Source: Hydrogenovibrio sp965140365
Lineage (GTDB): Bacteria; Pseudomonadota; Gammaproteobacteria; Thiomicrospirales; Thiomicrospiraceae
Length of the DNA stretch: 64,000 nucleotides
NCBI GenBank assembly: GCA_965140365.1
Contig: OZ223196.1
Direction: 5' to 3' (one strand)
The position numbers and the translations under genes are program-made. Below, piece after piece: positions 42,422-51,594 of this stretch (the stretch's first letter is position 1; the number at the start of each line of letters is the position of its first letter). The notes beneath the pieces were generated by a model. The model did no database searches, had not been told where the DNA came from, and saw only the letters and a list, made by a program, of their open reading frames with translations.

Positions 42422-42856
42422 TTAAGACAATCCTGTCTTGTGCAAACGATCACGCAACTTGGTAATCGTCTGAATCTGCGCAACGGCTTCCGCCAATTCG
42501 ATTTGAGCACGCGCAACATCTGTATCAGATTTGGCTTGCTCCATCGCGTCTTCGGCACGACGTTTCGCTTCTTCAGCTGCAGCTTGATCCAAGTCTTCAG
42601 CGCGAATCGCGGTATCGGCCAGAATGGTCACAACGCTTGGTTGCACTTCCAGAACACCGCTGTTAATGAAAAAGAAATCTTCTTCATCACCGCTGACGAC
42701 ACGAACCTGCCCTGGCTTTAACTGAGTTAATAGCTGGGTATGTTTTGGCAGGATGCCGACTTCACCATCGGCAGCCTGTGCAAAGACCATATCCGCTTTA
42801 CCAGAGAACATTGAGCCCTCTGCACTTACAATATCGACTTGCATTGAGACTGCCAT
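42422..42856 (-). CDS. atpC: ATP synthase epsilon subunit
   Basis: The epsilon subunit is part of the central stalk and can restrain ATP hydrolysis. The 144-residue protein has an N-terminal beta-sandwich (VDIVSAEGSMFSG, ADGEVGILPKHTQLLT near 30) and a C-terminal helical hairpin. The ATG at 42856 is spaced better from AAGGA than the TTG two codons earlier. It is the last gene of the operon. Confidence 0.95.
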   Translation of the reverse strand: MAVSMQVDIVSAEGSMFSGKADMVFAQAADGEVGILPKHTQLLTQLKPGQVRVVSGDEEDFFFINSGVLEVQPSVVTILADTAIRAEDLDQAAAEEAKRRAEDAMEQAKSDTDVARAQIELAEAVAQIQTITKLRDRLHKTGLS

Positions 42857-42862
42857 AATCAA

Positions 42863-44242
42863 TTAATCCTTATATTTTTTAGCTTTTTCAAGCACTTCGT
42901 CGATATCACCGGCATACATAAATGCTTGCTCTGGAATATCGTCAAGTTCACCGGAAAGAATCATTTTGAAACCACGGATGGTTTCTTTCAATGAAACATA
43001 ACGTCCATCTTCACCAGTGAATACTTTCGCGACGAAATAAGGTTGAGAGAAGAAGCGCTGCATCTTACGTGCGCGTGCCACTAAAGAACGGTCTTCTTCA
43101 GACAGCTCGTCCATCCCTAGGATAGCGATGATGTCTTTCAACTCTTTATAACGCTGAAGTGTTTCTTGAACGCCACGAGCCGTATCATAATGCTCGTTAC
43201 CAACCACCAAAGGATCCAGCTGACGAGAAGTCGAGTCCAATGGATCGATCGCAGGATAGATACCGGTTTCGGCAATCGAACGGTTCAATACAACGGTCGC
43301 GTCCAAGTGAGCAAACGTTGTTGCTGGTGCCGGGTCAGTCAAGTCATCCGCTGGTACATAGACCGCTTGGATAGACGTGATGGAACCGGTTTTAGTGGAC
43401 GTGATACGCTCCTGAATTTGCCCCATTTCCTGAGCCAAAGTCGGTTGGTAACCTACCGCAGAAGGCATACGGCCCAACAGGGCGGATACTTCTGTACCGG
43501 CTAGAGTATAACGGTAAATGTTATCCACGAAGAACAGGATGTCACGACCTTCGTCACGGAAGTACTCAGCCATTGTCAAACCTGTCAAGGCAACACGAAG
43601 ACGGTTACCTGGCGGCTCATTCATCTGACCGTAGACCAAAGCAACTTTGTCCAATACGCCGGACTCTTCCATTTCATAATAGAAGTCGTTACCTTCACGT
43701 GTACGCTCACCTACACCGGCAAATACGGAATAACCGGAGTGCTCGATGGCGATGTTACGGATCAATTCCATCATGTTAACGGTTTTACCAACACCGGCAC
43801 CACCGAACAGACCGACTTTACCACCCTTAGCAAATGGGCAAATCAAATCGATGACTTTAACACCTGTCTCCAAAAGCTCTTGAGAAGCGGCAAGCTCTTC
43901 AAACGCTGGTGCAGCACGGTGAATGGTCATTTTTTCTTCGGATTCAACAGGACCCGCATTATCAATAGGGTTCCCTAGAACATCAAAGATACGACCCAGT
44001 GTTGGTTTACCAACCGGAACGGCAATCGCTTCACCGGTGTTGGAAACAGCCATGCCACGTTTCAGACCGTCGGAAGAACCCATTGCGATGGCACGCACGA
44101 CTTCATCACCGACTTGCTGTTGAACTTCAAGAGTGAGCCCTAGTTCATCAACAGTTAACGCGTCATAGATCTTTGGTAAATCAGCACCTTTAAATTCGAC
44201 GTCGATTACCGCGCCGATTACTTGTACTATTTTTCCACTCAT
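42863..44242 (-). CDS. atpD: ATP synthase beta subunit
   Basis: This is the catalytic F1 subunit. The start at 44242 gives 459 residues and the standard opening SGKIVQVIGAVIDVEF; the frame upstream has no support. The P-loop is GGAGVGKTV near residue 150, with GERTREGND and ALTGLTMAEYFRD nearby, and DPAPATTFAHLDAT follows. Confidence 0.97.
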   Translation of the reverse strand: MSGKIVQVIGAVIDVEFKGADLPKIYDALTVDELGLTLEVQQQVGDEVVRAIAMGSSDGLKRGMAVSNTGEAIAVPVGKPTLGRIFDVLGNPIDNAGPVESEEKMTIHRAAPAFEELAASQELLETGVKVIDLICPFAKGGKVGLFGGAGVGKTVNMMELIRNIAIEHSGYSVFAGVGERTREGNDFYYEMEESGVLDKVALVYGQMNEPPGNRLRVALTGLTMAEYFRDEGRDILFFVDNIYRYTLAGTEVSALLGRMPSAVGYQPTLAQEMGQIQERITSTKTGSITSIQAVYVPADDLTDPAPATTFAHLDATVVLNRSIAETGIYPAIDPLDSTSRQLDPLVVGNEHYDTARGVQETLQRYKELKDIIAILGMDELSEEDRSLVARARKMQRFFSQPYFVAKVFTGEDGRYVSLKETIRGFKMILSGELDDIPEQAFMYAGDIDEVLEKAKKYKD

Positions 44243-44274
44243 AATCTTTAACCTTTTATTGAAATACTTCAAAC

Positions 44275-45141
44275 TTAAACAGCTGATGAACCAGCCACAA
44301 TTTCCGAAAGTTCGGCTGTGATTGCTGCTTGACGAGCCTTGTTGTAAGACAGCTTAAGCTCGTTAATCATCTCACCCGCATTATCAGTCGCATTCTTCAT
44401 TGCAATCATTCGAGCACCCTGTTCACAGGCCGCGTTTTCCACAACGGCACCGAAAACGGTACTTTCAACATAACGGCGCATCAACAAGTTCAGGGCCGTT
44501 TTCGCATCAGGTTCGTAAATGTAATCCCAATACGTTTCTTCTGTTGATTCTTCATCAGATTGCAAAGGAACAAGCTGTGTAATCGTCGGAGATTGAGTCA
44601 TCGTATTAACGAATTCGTTGGAAGCCAGATGCACTTCATCGACTTCACCCGCGTCAAAACGATCCAGAACCACTTTAATGGTCCCGACCAAATCTTCGAT
44701 GTGTGGGGCATCGCCCAGATCAGTGACGGTGGCCACAACATTCCCGCCGTAGCTTTTAAAGAATGTTTGGGCCTTGTTACCGACCAGTGCAAGCTCAACT
44801 TCCACACCTTGCTCCTGCCACTTTTTAAGCAATGGCAATGCTTTGCGGAATAAGTTTGAATTTAAACCACCACATAGTCCACGGTCGGAAGAGACCATAA
44901 TCAATGCTACGCGTTTTACCTGCTCGCGAACCTGGGTATAAGGATGCTTATACTCAGGGTGCGCGCCGGAAACGTGATTGATGACTCTCTTCACTTTTTC
45001 GACATATGGGCGTGTAGCTTCCATGCGCGCTTGTGCTTTGCGCATTTTGGAAGCCGCCACCATTTCCATGGCTTTGGTGATTTTCTTGGTATTTGTTACG
45101 GAAGCGATTTTCGCCCGTATTTCTTTACTACCGCCTGCCAT
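44275..45141 (-). CDS. atpG: ATP synthase gamma subunit
   Basis: The gamma subunit is the rotating coiled-coil shaft. The 288 residues start with the family pattern KEIRAKIASVTNTKKITKAM and end with MKNATDNAGEMINELKLSYNKARQAAIT, the two long helices. MVSSDRGLCGGLN near residue 80 is also typical. Confidence 0.97.
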   Translation of the reverse strand: MAGGSKEIRAKIASVTNTKKITKAMEMVAASKMRKAQARMEATRPYVEKVKRVINHVSGAHPEYKHPYTQVREQVKRVALIMVSSDRGLCGGLNSNLFRKALPLLKKWQEQGVEVELALVGNKAQTFFKSYGGNVVATVTDLGDAPHIEDLVGTIKVVLDRFDAGEVDEVHLASNEFVNTMTQSPTITQLVPLQSDEESTEETYWDYIYEPDAKTALNLLMRRYVESTVFGAVVENAACEQGARMIAMKNATDNAGEMINELKLSYNKARQAAITAELSEIVAGSSAV

Positions 45142-45154
45142 GGCCTACCCCTTC

Positions 45155-46696
45155 TTAATAAACGCCGTTTGCTTTGAATGCTTCAACCATCGCTTTAACG
45201 TCTGCAATGATGTCATCATTCCAGTCGCCTTTTTCGTTGATTTTAGCCGCCAAATCAGCTTTTTCAGAGTTTAGATAGGCATGCAAGGCCGCTTCGAAGT
45301 CCAGTACCTTTTCAACTTCAACGTCATCAAGGTAACCTTCGTTCGCTGCATACAGAGAAACAGCCATTTCAGCGATAGTCAAAGGTGAATACTGCTTCTG
45401 CTTCATCAACTCGGTGACGCGCTTACCACGCTCCAACTGAGCTTTTGTTGCAGGATCCAGATCAGATGCAAACTGAGCGAAAGCCGCCAATTCACGATAC
45501 TGAGCCAAATCAAGACGAATACCACCACCCAGCTTTTTGATCGCTTTTGTTTGGGCAGAACCACCAACACGAGATACCGAAAGACCTGCGTTAACCGCTG
45601 GACGGATACCTTGCGTGAACAAACCAGTCTCTAGGAAGATTTGTCCGTCTGTAATCGAGATTACGTTGGTTGGTACAAATGCTGATACGTCACCGGCTTG
45701 GGTTTCAATGATTGGTAGCGCGGTCAAAGAACCGGTCTTACCTTTCACTTCACCGTTGGTGAATTTTTCTACATAGTCCGCGTTAACACGAGCAGCACGC
45801 TCAAGCAAACGAGAGTGAAGGTAGAAAACATCCCCAGGGAAAGCTTCACGTCCTGGTGGACGACGTAGCAACAAGGAAATTTGACGATACGCTTGCGCTT
45901 GCTTGGTCAGATCATCATAGATGATCAAAGCGTCTTCACCGCGGTCACGATAGTATTCACCCATCGCACAACCGGCATAAGCCGCCATATATTGCAACGC
46001 CGCTGGATCGGAAGCATTTGCGGCCACGATAACCGTGTTTTCCATGGCTCCGTATTCTTCCAATTTACGCGCTACGTTGTTGACCGTAGAAGCTTTTTGG
46101 CCCATTGCGACATAAACACATTTCACACCCGTGTTCTTTTGTGAAATGATGGCATCAATCGCGATAGCCGTTTTACCTGTTTGACGGTCACCGATAATCA
46201 ACTCACGCTGACCACGACCAACTGGGATCATCGAGTCGATAGACTTGATACCCGTCATCATTGGCTGATCAACCGATTGACGATCGATAACACCCGGTGC
46301 GATACGTTCGATCGGCGAAGTGACTTTCGCGTCAATCGCACCTTTACCGTCGATTGGACGACCTAGACCGTCTACAACGCGACCGTTCATTTCCGGACCA
46401 ACCGGCACTTCCAAAATACGTCCGGTACAAGTGACTTTATCACCTTCTGAGATGTGCTCATATTCACCTAGAACAACGACACCAACGGAATCGCGCTCAA
46501 GGTTAAGCGCCATACCGAAAGTCTCTTCGTCAAATTGAACCATCTCACCATACATTACATCCGACACACCATGAATAAGTGCGATCCCGTCAGCAATACT
46601 GACGACCGTACCTTCACTGCCAGACTCTGCAGCCCCATCAAACCCTTTGATTCGGTCTTTGATTAGGTTACTGATTTCAGAGGCATTCAATTGCAT
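45155..46696 (-). CDS. atpA: ATP synthase alpha subunit
   Basis: This is the non-catalytic nucleotide-binding F1 subunit. The ATG at 46696 after GAGG gives 513 residues, the E. coli length, and the normal start MQLNASEISNLIK. The P-loop GDRQTGKTAIA is near residue 169 and the arginine finger lies in SVSRVGGSAQ. Confidence 0.97.
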   Translation of the reverse strand: MQLNASEISNLIKDRIKGFDGAAESGSEGTVVSIADGIALIHGVSDVMYGEMVQFDEETFGMALNLERDSVGVVVLGEYEHISEGDKVTCTGRILEVPVGPEMNGRVVDGLGRPIDGKGAIDAKVTSPIERIAPGVIDRQSVDQPMMTGIKSIDSMIPVGRGQRELIIGDRQTGKTAIAIDAIISQKNTGVKCVYVAMGQKASTVNNVARKLEEYGAMENTVIVAANASDPAALQYMAAYAGCAMGEYYRDRGEDALIIYDDLTKQAQAYRQISLLLRRPPGREAFPGDVFYLHSRLLERAARVNADYVEKFTNGEVKGKTGSLTALPIIETQAGDVSAFVPTNVISITDGQIFLETGLFTQGIRPAVNAGLSVSRVGGSAQTKAIKKLGGGIRLDLAQYRELAAFAQFASDLDPATKAQLERGKRVTELMKQKQYSPLTIAEMAVSLYAANEGYLDDVEVEKVLDFEAALHAYLNSEKADLAAKINEKGDWNDDIIADVKAMVEAFKANGVY

Positions 46697-46710
46697 GTGT
46701 TTCCTCTCCA

Positions 46711-47247
46711 TTATTGGGCGATTGCTGCGCCAAGTTTGTTAAGTTGAGAACGCGCTGAGCCATCTACCACCCAGTCACCGACTTTAATCTTAATGCCTGC
46801 GATCAACGTTGGGTCTTCTTCATAATTCACCTCAACGTCGGCATCAAACTTAGCATTTAAAGCAGCACTTAATTTCTTCTTCTGCTCAACCGTTGCTTTG
46901 CGGGCTGAAATAACAGTCGCTCTGATACGTTTTTCGTCTTCAGCTTTCAATTGTTCAAACAATTCAGCCACGTCAGAAAGCGCTACCAAGCGTTTGTTTT
47001 CAGACATAATCGTCAGAAGGTTTTTAGCGTCATCCATCAAAGCCGTTCCCATCACACCAACGAAGATGTCCAAGACTTCTTCTTCGGTTGCGGACGGGTT
47101 CACCATAAAGGCCTGCATCGCGTCATCAGAAGCGATGGCGGCCAAATTGGCTAACTGCTCTGACCATTCCGCTAGTTTATTTTCTTCTTTAGCCACCTCA
47201 AAAGCGGCTTCAGCGTACGGTCTTGCAATCGTTATTAATTCTGCCAT
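46711..47247 (-). CDS. atpH: ATP synthase delta subunit
   Basis: The delta subunit joins F1 to the peripheral stalk. The 178 residues begin ITIARPYAEAAFEVA and end with DPTLIAGIKIKVGDWVVDGSARSQLNKL, both typical of the family. Confidence 0.95.
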   Translation of the reverse strand: MAELITIARPYAEAAFEVAKEENKLAEWSEQLANLAAIASDDAMQAFMVNPSATEEEVLDIFVGVMGTALMDDAKNLLTIMSENKRLVALSDVAELFEQLKAEDEKRIRATVISARKATVEQKKKLSAALNAKFDADVEVNYEEDPTLIAGIKIKVGDWVVDGSARSQLNKLGAAIAQ

Positions 47248-47257
47248 AGAGTTATCC

Positions 47258-47728
47258 TTAGATTGACTTAACTAAGGTTTCAAGCATGTCATTGTGTGCT
47301 GCTGCATCAACTTCTTTGTTAAGAATTTTTTCTGCACCAGAAACAACCAGAGTGGAGACTTCTTTACGAAGCTCTTCTCTTGCGCGACTGACTTCTTGCT
47401 CTAATTCTGCTTGGGCGGAAGCCTTAATGCGGTCAGCTTCTTCAGAGGCTTTGATCTTCGCATCTTCTACGATTTCAGACCCTCTTTTTTCAGCTTGACT
47501 CAGCACATTTTGAGCTTGAGCTTTGGCGTCCTTCAGTACTTCTTTCGCACGTTGTTCAGCCAACTCAAGTTCATGCTTACCTTTCTCAGCGGCAGAAAGG
47601 CCGTCAGCAATACGTTTCTGACGATCTTCCATTAGCTTAGACAGCGGCCCCCACAGCACTTTATTCACCAACCAAATCAACAGCACAAAAGCTAAGATTT
47701 GGATGAGAAGCGTTGCATTAATACTCAC
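47258..47728 (-). CDS. atpF: ATP synthase b subunit
   Basis: The b subunit forms the peripheral stalk. The 156 residues have one N-terminal membrane helix (about 7-24) with WLVNKVLWGPL, then a long charged coiled coil rich in Ala, Glu and Lys. Confidence 0.95.
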   Translation of the reverse strand: MSINATLLIQILAFVLLIWLVNKVLWGPLSKLMEDRQKRIADGLSAAEKGKHELELAEQRAKEVLKDAKAQAQNVLSQAEKRGSEIVEDAKIKASEEADRIKASAQAELEQEVSRAREELRKEVSTLVVSGAEKILNKEVDAAAHNDMLETLVKSI

Positions 47729-47786
47729 GGTGGTTACCTCGCCATTCGTTTATTTAAAAAATAGTTGGTTATGAAAACAGTTTGGA

Positions 47787-48071
47787 TTAGGCACCCAAAG
47801 CAGCTTGCATAGCTCCGACGAATGGGTTAGCGAATAGGAACCACATTGCAAATGCCAAGATAATGAATGGGAAAGATTCCATCAAACCGGCGAAAATGAA
47901 CATGTTTGTCATTAGCGCAGGACGCATTTCTGGTTGACGTGCGATGCCTTCTAGAGTCTTAGAACAGATCAGACCCCAGCCAATAGCTGAACCTAGACCA
48001 GCCGCAGCCAAGATCACACCCACACCAATTGCTGTAGCAGCATAAATGTCCGCAATAAATTGAGCTTCCAT
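47787..48071 (-). CDS. atpE: ATP synthase c subunit
   Basis: This is the proteolipid of the rotor ring. Two membrane helices flank the RQPE loop near residue 45. The ion-binding carboxylate is a Glu in AGLMESFPF near 65. The first helix has GLGSAIGWG and lacks the glutamine typical of sodium-binding rings, so proton coupling is expected. The 94 residues are slightly longer than E. coli (79). Confidence 0.95.
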   Translation of the reverse strand: MEAQFIADIYAATAIGVGVILAAAGLGSAIGWGLICSKTLEGIARQPEMRPALMTNMFIFAGLMESFPFIILAFAMWFLFANPFVGAMQAALGA

Positions 48072-48173
48072 TTAGATTACTCCTTAAAGTTTTATACAAA
48101 GTTAAAGTTAAAAAAGCTTTTTACCGGCATCACCATTGTTCAATGAAACCCGGCAGGTGCGCTTAAACCTTAA

Positions 48174-48188
48174 GGGAGACAAGCTCCC
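48174..48188. other. Hairpin in the atpB-atpE gap
   Basis: GGGAG and CTCCC arms lie in the 141-base gap, just after the atpB stop. The gap is the longest inside the operon. The hairpin may protect or process the mRNA so that c-subunit expression is raised, but this is inference. Confidence 0.35.
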
Positions 48189-48212
48189 CGCTATTCCTTT
48201 TATCGTTTACCC

Positions 48213-49025
48213 TTAATGCTCTTCGTGAGCCATACCCAGATAAACAATGGTTAACACCATAAAGATAAAGGCCTGAAGCGTGATTACCAACAAGTGGAAA
48301 ATCAACCAACCTAAGTCCAATACCGCTTGTAACGGCGCCCAGAATAAGGCAGCGGCACCCACTGCCAAAGTTCCACCGATCAAAGCGATCAGCAGGAATA
48401 CCAATTCCCCCGCAAACATGTTACCGAACAAACGCAGCGCCAAGGACAAAGGCTTGGAGACTTCTTCGATCAGCGTCATAACAATGTTGACAGGGACTAA
48501 GAATTTACCGAAAGGGTGGAACAGGAACATCTTGATGAACCCAACAATCCCTTTCACTTTAATGTTGTAGTAAAGAATCAATGCGAATACGGTGAATGCC
48601 ATCCCCAAAGTAGTATTCAAATCCGTGGTTGGAACCACTTTCAAATACGCATGCGGGTCGCCCGTAATGATTTGGAACAGGTAAGGCAACAAATCAACCG
48701 GAATCAAATCCATGAAGTTCATCAACCATACCCAAAGGAAAATGGTCAGTGCCAAAGGAGCGATCAATGGATTGTGTCCAGGGAAAGCGTCTCTTACATT
48801 GGTGGAAACAAAATCCAGAATACTTTCAACAAAGTTCTGGAATCCGCCCGGTGTACCGGACTCAAGTTGTCGGCCCAAACGCATTGCCGTAAAGACAATC
48901 AATGCGCCCAGTAACACACTAAAAAAGATGGTATCCAGGTTAAATGTCCAGAAACCTTCTCCAATGCTATTATTGGTCAAGTGGTGTTGAATATACTCGA
49001 CCGTCCCCATTTTTTCAGCACTCAA
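48213..49025 (-). CDS. atpB: ATP synthase a subunit
   Basis: The a subunit provides the proton half-channels. The 270 residues have about six membrane segments and the essential arginine in SLALRLFGNMFAGE. The start is probably the TTG at 49025, since AGGAG lies seven bases before it; the first ATG at 49010 is too far from that site. Confidence 0.94.
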   Translation of the reverse strand: MSAEKMGTVEYIQHHLTNNSIGEGFWTFNLDTIFFSVLLGALIVFTAMRLGRQLESGTPGGFQNFVESILDFVSTNVRDAFPGHNPLIAPLALTIFLWVWLMNFMDLIPVDLLPYLFQIITGDPHAYLKVVPTTDLNTTLGMAFTVFALILYYNIKVKGIVGFIKMFLFHPFGKFLVPVNIVMTLIEEVSKPLSLALRLFGNMFAGELVFLLIALIGGTLAVGAAALFWAPLQAVLDLGWLIFHLLVITLQAFIFMVLTIVYLGMAHEEH

Positions 49026-49036
49026 GGGTCTTCTCC

Positions 49037-49408
49037 TTAGTCAGTCAAACGCTGCTTGCCTTTTAAATTAAACACCTGACCGATTTGCATGACCACAAAG
49101 GTCAAAACCACCGGCAAGGGTGCCAATTCAAAAAATTGCAGCCCCAAAACAAATAACACAGCAAGCAGGATAAACCTAGCCACTGCACTCAAATATAAAA
49201 CTAATATGCCGCTTTTCGGATTCGTCTTGGCTTTTTGGTTAGCGACCTTAAACGTCAGTCCTAACAAAGCCACATTCACAACACCGATCAAAAAACCGAA
49301 CGCGGCGGCAGAAAACTGCTCCTGCCAAGCAAACACCGCTACCATCAACAAACCCAATAATCCTTGAATCTGGATGGATTTACCCAAGCTGTTTGCTTGC
49401 ATGTTCAT
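49037..49408 (-). CDS. atpI: ATP synthase subunit I
   Basis: The 123-residue membrane protein has four hydrophobic segments and the AtpI/UncI pattern, with FGFLIGVVNVALLGL near residue 37 and SAVARFILLAVLFVLGL near 74. AtpI assists assembly of the c ring and is dispensable in E. coli. Its start overlaps the stop of the preceding gene. Confidence 0.85.
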   Translation of the reverse strand: MNMQANSLGKSIQIQGLLGLLMVAVFAWQEQFSAAAFGFLIGVVNVALLGLTFKVANQKAKTNPKSGILVLYLSAVARFILLAVLFVLGLQFFELAPLPVVLTFVVMQIGQVFNLKGKQRLTD

Positions 49409-49716
49409 TCCTTATCCGACTGCTTGGAATCGCTCACCGAACTCATCGGTTTCTCGTCTAACAATTCCATTTTTCCAAGCAGTTTATGTACTTTCATCAT
49501 CCCGCCGACAAACCCAAGCACACCGCAACTTAACAAGAATAACGGCGTGGTGTCTAACAGCACGTCAAAGGCATAACCGACCAAAAAACCGGCGACAATC
49601 ATGCTCGTGAAAACAGAACCGGCGCTCAACAGCAAAAAGTTCAAGGCTGGCTTATGCTTTCTAGCATTTTTTTCAGCCTGATGTTTTTCAGCCTGTTTGG
49701 GTTCTATTTCCGACAC
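49405..49716 (-). CDS. AtpZ-like protein at the head of the atp operon
   Basis: The 103-residue protein starts at GTG. A charged N-terminus rich in Glu, Lys and Gln is followed by two membrane hairpin segments (about 28-48 and 55-76) and a charged tail. GYAFDVLLDTTPLFLLSCGVLGF follows the AtpZ/F0F1 gene-1 pattern. AtpZ-type proteins are thought to act with AtpI in c-ring assembly or magnesium handling. It overlaps atpI by four bases. Confidence 0.75.
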   Translation of the reverse strand: MSEIEPKQAEKHQAEKNARKHKPALNFLLLSAGSVFTSMIVAGFLVGYAFDVLLDTTPLFLLSCGVLGFVGGMMKVHKLLGKMELLDEKPMSSVSDSKQSDKE

Positions 49717-49742
49717 GGGACTTTCTGATACTCCAAAAATTT

Positions 49743-49771
49743 ATTCAAGCTCGACTTTCTTCTCAAGTCAA
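49743..49771 (-). promoter_or_regulatory. Candidate promoter of the atp operon
   Basis: On the minus strand TTGACT (49766-49771) and TTGAAT (49743-49748) are 17 bases apart, about 27 bases before the GTG. Other weaker pairs exist further upstream in this AT-rich region. Confidence 0.4.
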
Positions 49772-49945
49772 ACGGTCAAGAATAATAGCTGTTTCTGATG
49801 CCAAAATCTAGTAATAATCCAATTAATTTTTTTTGCCCACAATATATTGTTTCATTTCAAAAAACGAACACTAGTGAGTAATTTAAGGCAATCATTTCAG
49901 TGCGGATAGACGCCCCAACAGAAAACGTATATTCCTGTATTTAAA

Positions 49946-50812
49946 TCACTGATTTAATTCATGTAATAACCGTTTCAGCTCTTCTTCCGAACGATACGCA
50001 ATTTCAATTTTGCCGCGGCCTTTTGCGCCATGCGAAATCTTCACATCCGTCGCCATTTTTTCCGCTAAACGTGTCTGGTGATCTTCGGCAAATTTTGGCA
50101 AAACTGGCTTTGGCGACTTCTTCAACTGGCTGGGAACCAACACATTTTGAACCGCCTGTTCAATATCCCGTACCGTCCATTGCTTCAAAATGGCTTTTTC
50201 AGCCAATTCCAACTGAACCGGTTCCGGTAGCGTAATAATGGCCCGGGCATGCCCCATCGACAACTTGCCATCATGCAACCAATTTTGAACAGCTTGTGGC
50301 AGTTTCAGCAAACGCAATAAGTTGGTAACAGACGCACGGGAACGTCCCACCGCATCGGCCACGGCCTGTTGCGTCAGATCAAACTCTTGCATCAAACGCT
50401 TTAAACCCAACGCCGTCTCAATCGGATTCAAGTCTTCACGTTGCATGTTTTCAATCAAAGCCATGGCCAATGTGGCCTGATTATCCGCCTTTCGAATCAC
50501 GACCGGCACCGACTCCAGTCCCGCTTGCTTAGCCGCGCGCCAGCGACGCTCACCGGCAATGATCTCATAGCGGTCATGGCCTAATGACTTCACCACTATC
50601 GGCTGGACAATTCCCTGAATACGAATCGAATCCGACAATTCTTGCAAGGCATCGGCATCAAACTGTTGACGCGGTTGATATTCGCCCGGCACCAACTGGT
50701 CAATCGCAATCTTATCCACCCGCAAGTCCGACAAGTTGTTTTCCGCCTTCTGCTTCCCGCCAATCAGGGCGCTGACCCCTCTTTTTCCCATGCCAGAACG
50801 TTTTTTCGCCAT
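49946..50812 (-). CDS. parB: Chromosome partitioning protein ParB
   Basis: ParB binds parS sites near the origin and spreads as a CTP-dependent clamp. The 288 residues have the IDQLVPGEYQPRQQFD start, the CTP-binding region with GERRWRAAKQAGL near residue 90, the helix-turn-helix with TQQAVADAVGRSRASVTNLLRLL, and a C-terminal dimer domain. ATG at 50812 is preferred over the GTG before it. No parS site was seen in the window. Confidence 0.95.
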   Translation of the reverse strand: MAKKRSGMGKRGVSALIGGKQKAENNLSDLRVDKIAIDQLVPGEYQPRQQFDADALQELSDSIRIQGIVQPIVVKSLGHDRYEIIAGERRWRAAKQAGLESVPVVIRKADNQATLAMALIENMQREDLNPIETALGLKRLMQEFDLTQQAVADAVGRSRASVTNLLRLLKLPQAVQNWLHDGKLSMGHARAIITLPEPVQLELAEKAILKQWTVRDIEQAVQNVLVPSQLKKSPKPVLPKFAEDHQTRLAEKMATDVKISHGAKGRGKIEIAYRSEEELKRLLHELNQ

Positions 50813-50826
50813 CACTCTTTACCCAG

Positions 50827-51594
50827 TTAGATTTTTGTTTTTCGGATCAATTCATTTGCCAAGGCCAAATACGCCACCGCGCCATTCGAGCCGCGATCGT
50901 AATCCAGTATCGACTCACCGTAACTTGGCGCTTCCGCCAAGCGAACGTTTCTCGGCACAATGGTTTGCAACACTTTCATACCAAAATGCGCCACCAATTC
51001 ACTGGACACATCATTCGCCAAGTTATTGCGCCGGTCGTACATGGTTCGCAACAAACCGTCAATGTGCAAATCCGGATTCAAATCCGCTTGAACCGCCTCA
51101 ATAGTATCCATCAAAGCCGACAGCCCTTCCAGGGCGAAATATTCACACTGCACCGGCACCAAAATACCGTCGGCGGCGGTCAGTGCATTCAAGGTCAGCA
51201 TATTTAAAGTCGGAGGACAGTCGATGAGAATCACATCGTATTTATCACGCAGCTTTTTCAGCGCTTTTCGCAGACGCTTCGGGCCTTTCGACTCGTCAAT
51301 CAAGTCGACTTCGGCCGCGGTCAAATCGCCATTGGCACCAATCAAATCGAGGTTTTCGACATTGGTTTCAAGCACCGCATCACGGGCCTTGGTCTCGCCG
51401 ACCAGCACATCGTAAGCAGACACTTCTAGGTCGTCTTTTTCCAGCCCGATGGCGACCGTTGCATTGCCCTGCGGATCCAAATCAATCATCAGAACTTTTT
51501 TCTGCATTCGAGCCAACGCAGCGGACAAGTTCACCGTCGATGTCGTCTTCCCGACACCCCCTTTCTGATTGGCGACCGCAATGATCCTACTCAT
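50827..51594 (-). CDS. parA: Chromosome partitioning ATPase ParA
   Basis: The 255-residue deviant Walker ATPase has KGGVGKTTSTVNLS near residue 11, the LMIDLDPQGNAT motif and LIDCPPTLNMLTLNA. It drives origin segregation with ParB, encoded just downstream. Confidence 0.96.
   Translation of the reverse strand: MSRIIAVANQKGGVGKTTSTVNLSAALARMQKKVLMIDLDPQGNATVAIGLEKDDLEVSAYDVLVGETKARDAVLETNVENLDLIGANGDLTAAEVDLIDESKGPKRLRKALKKLRDKYDVILIDCPPTLNMLTLNALTAADGILVPVQCEYFALEGLSALMDTIEAVQADLNPDLHIDGLLRTMYDRRNNLANDVSSELVAHFGMKVLQTIVPRNVRLAEAPSYGESILDYDRGSNGAVAYLALANELIRKTKI

Noticed and set aside
44243..44272. Ten-residue N-terminal extension of the ATP synthase beta subunit
   Set aside because: The AAGG site and the standard family start fit the ATG at 44242, and no ribosome binding site supports the upstream codon.
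47787..48071. Sodium-coupled ATP synthase
   Set aside because: The c subunit has the Glu-Ser pair but lacks the glutamine ligand in helix 1 and the Thr after Ser that mark sodium rings.
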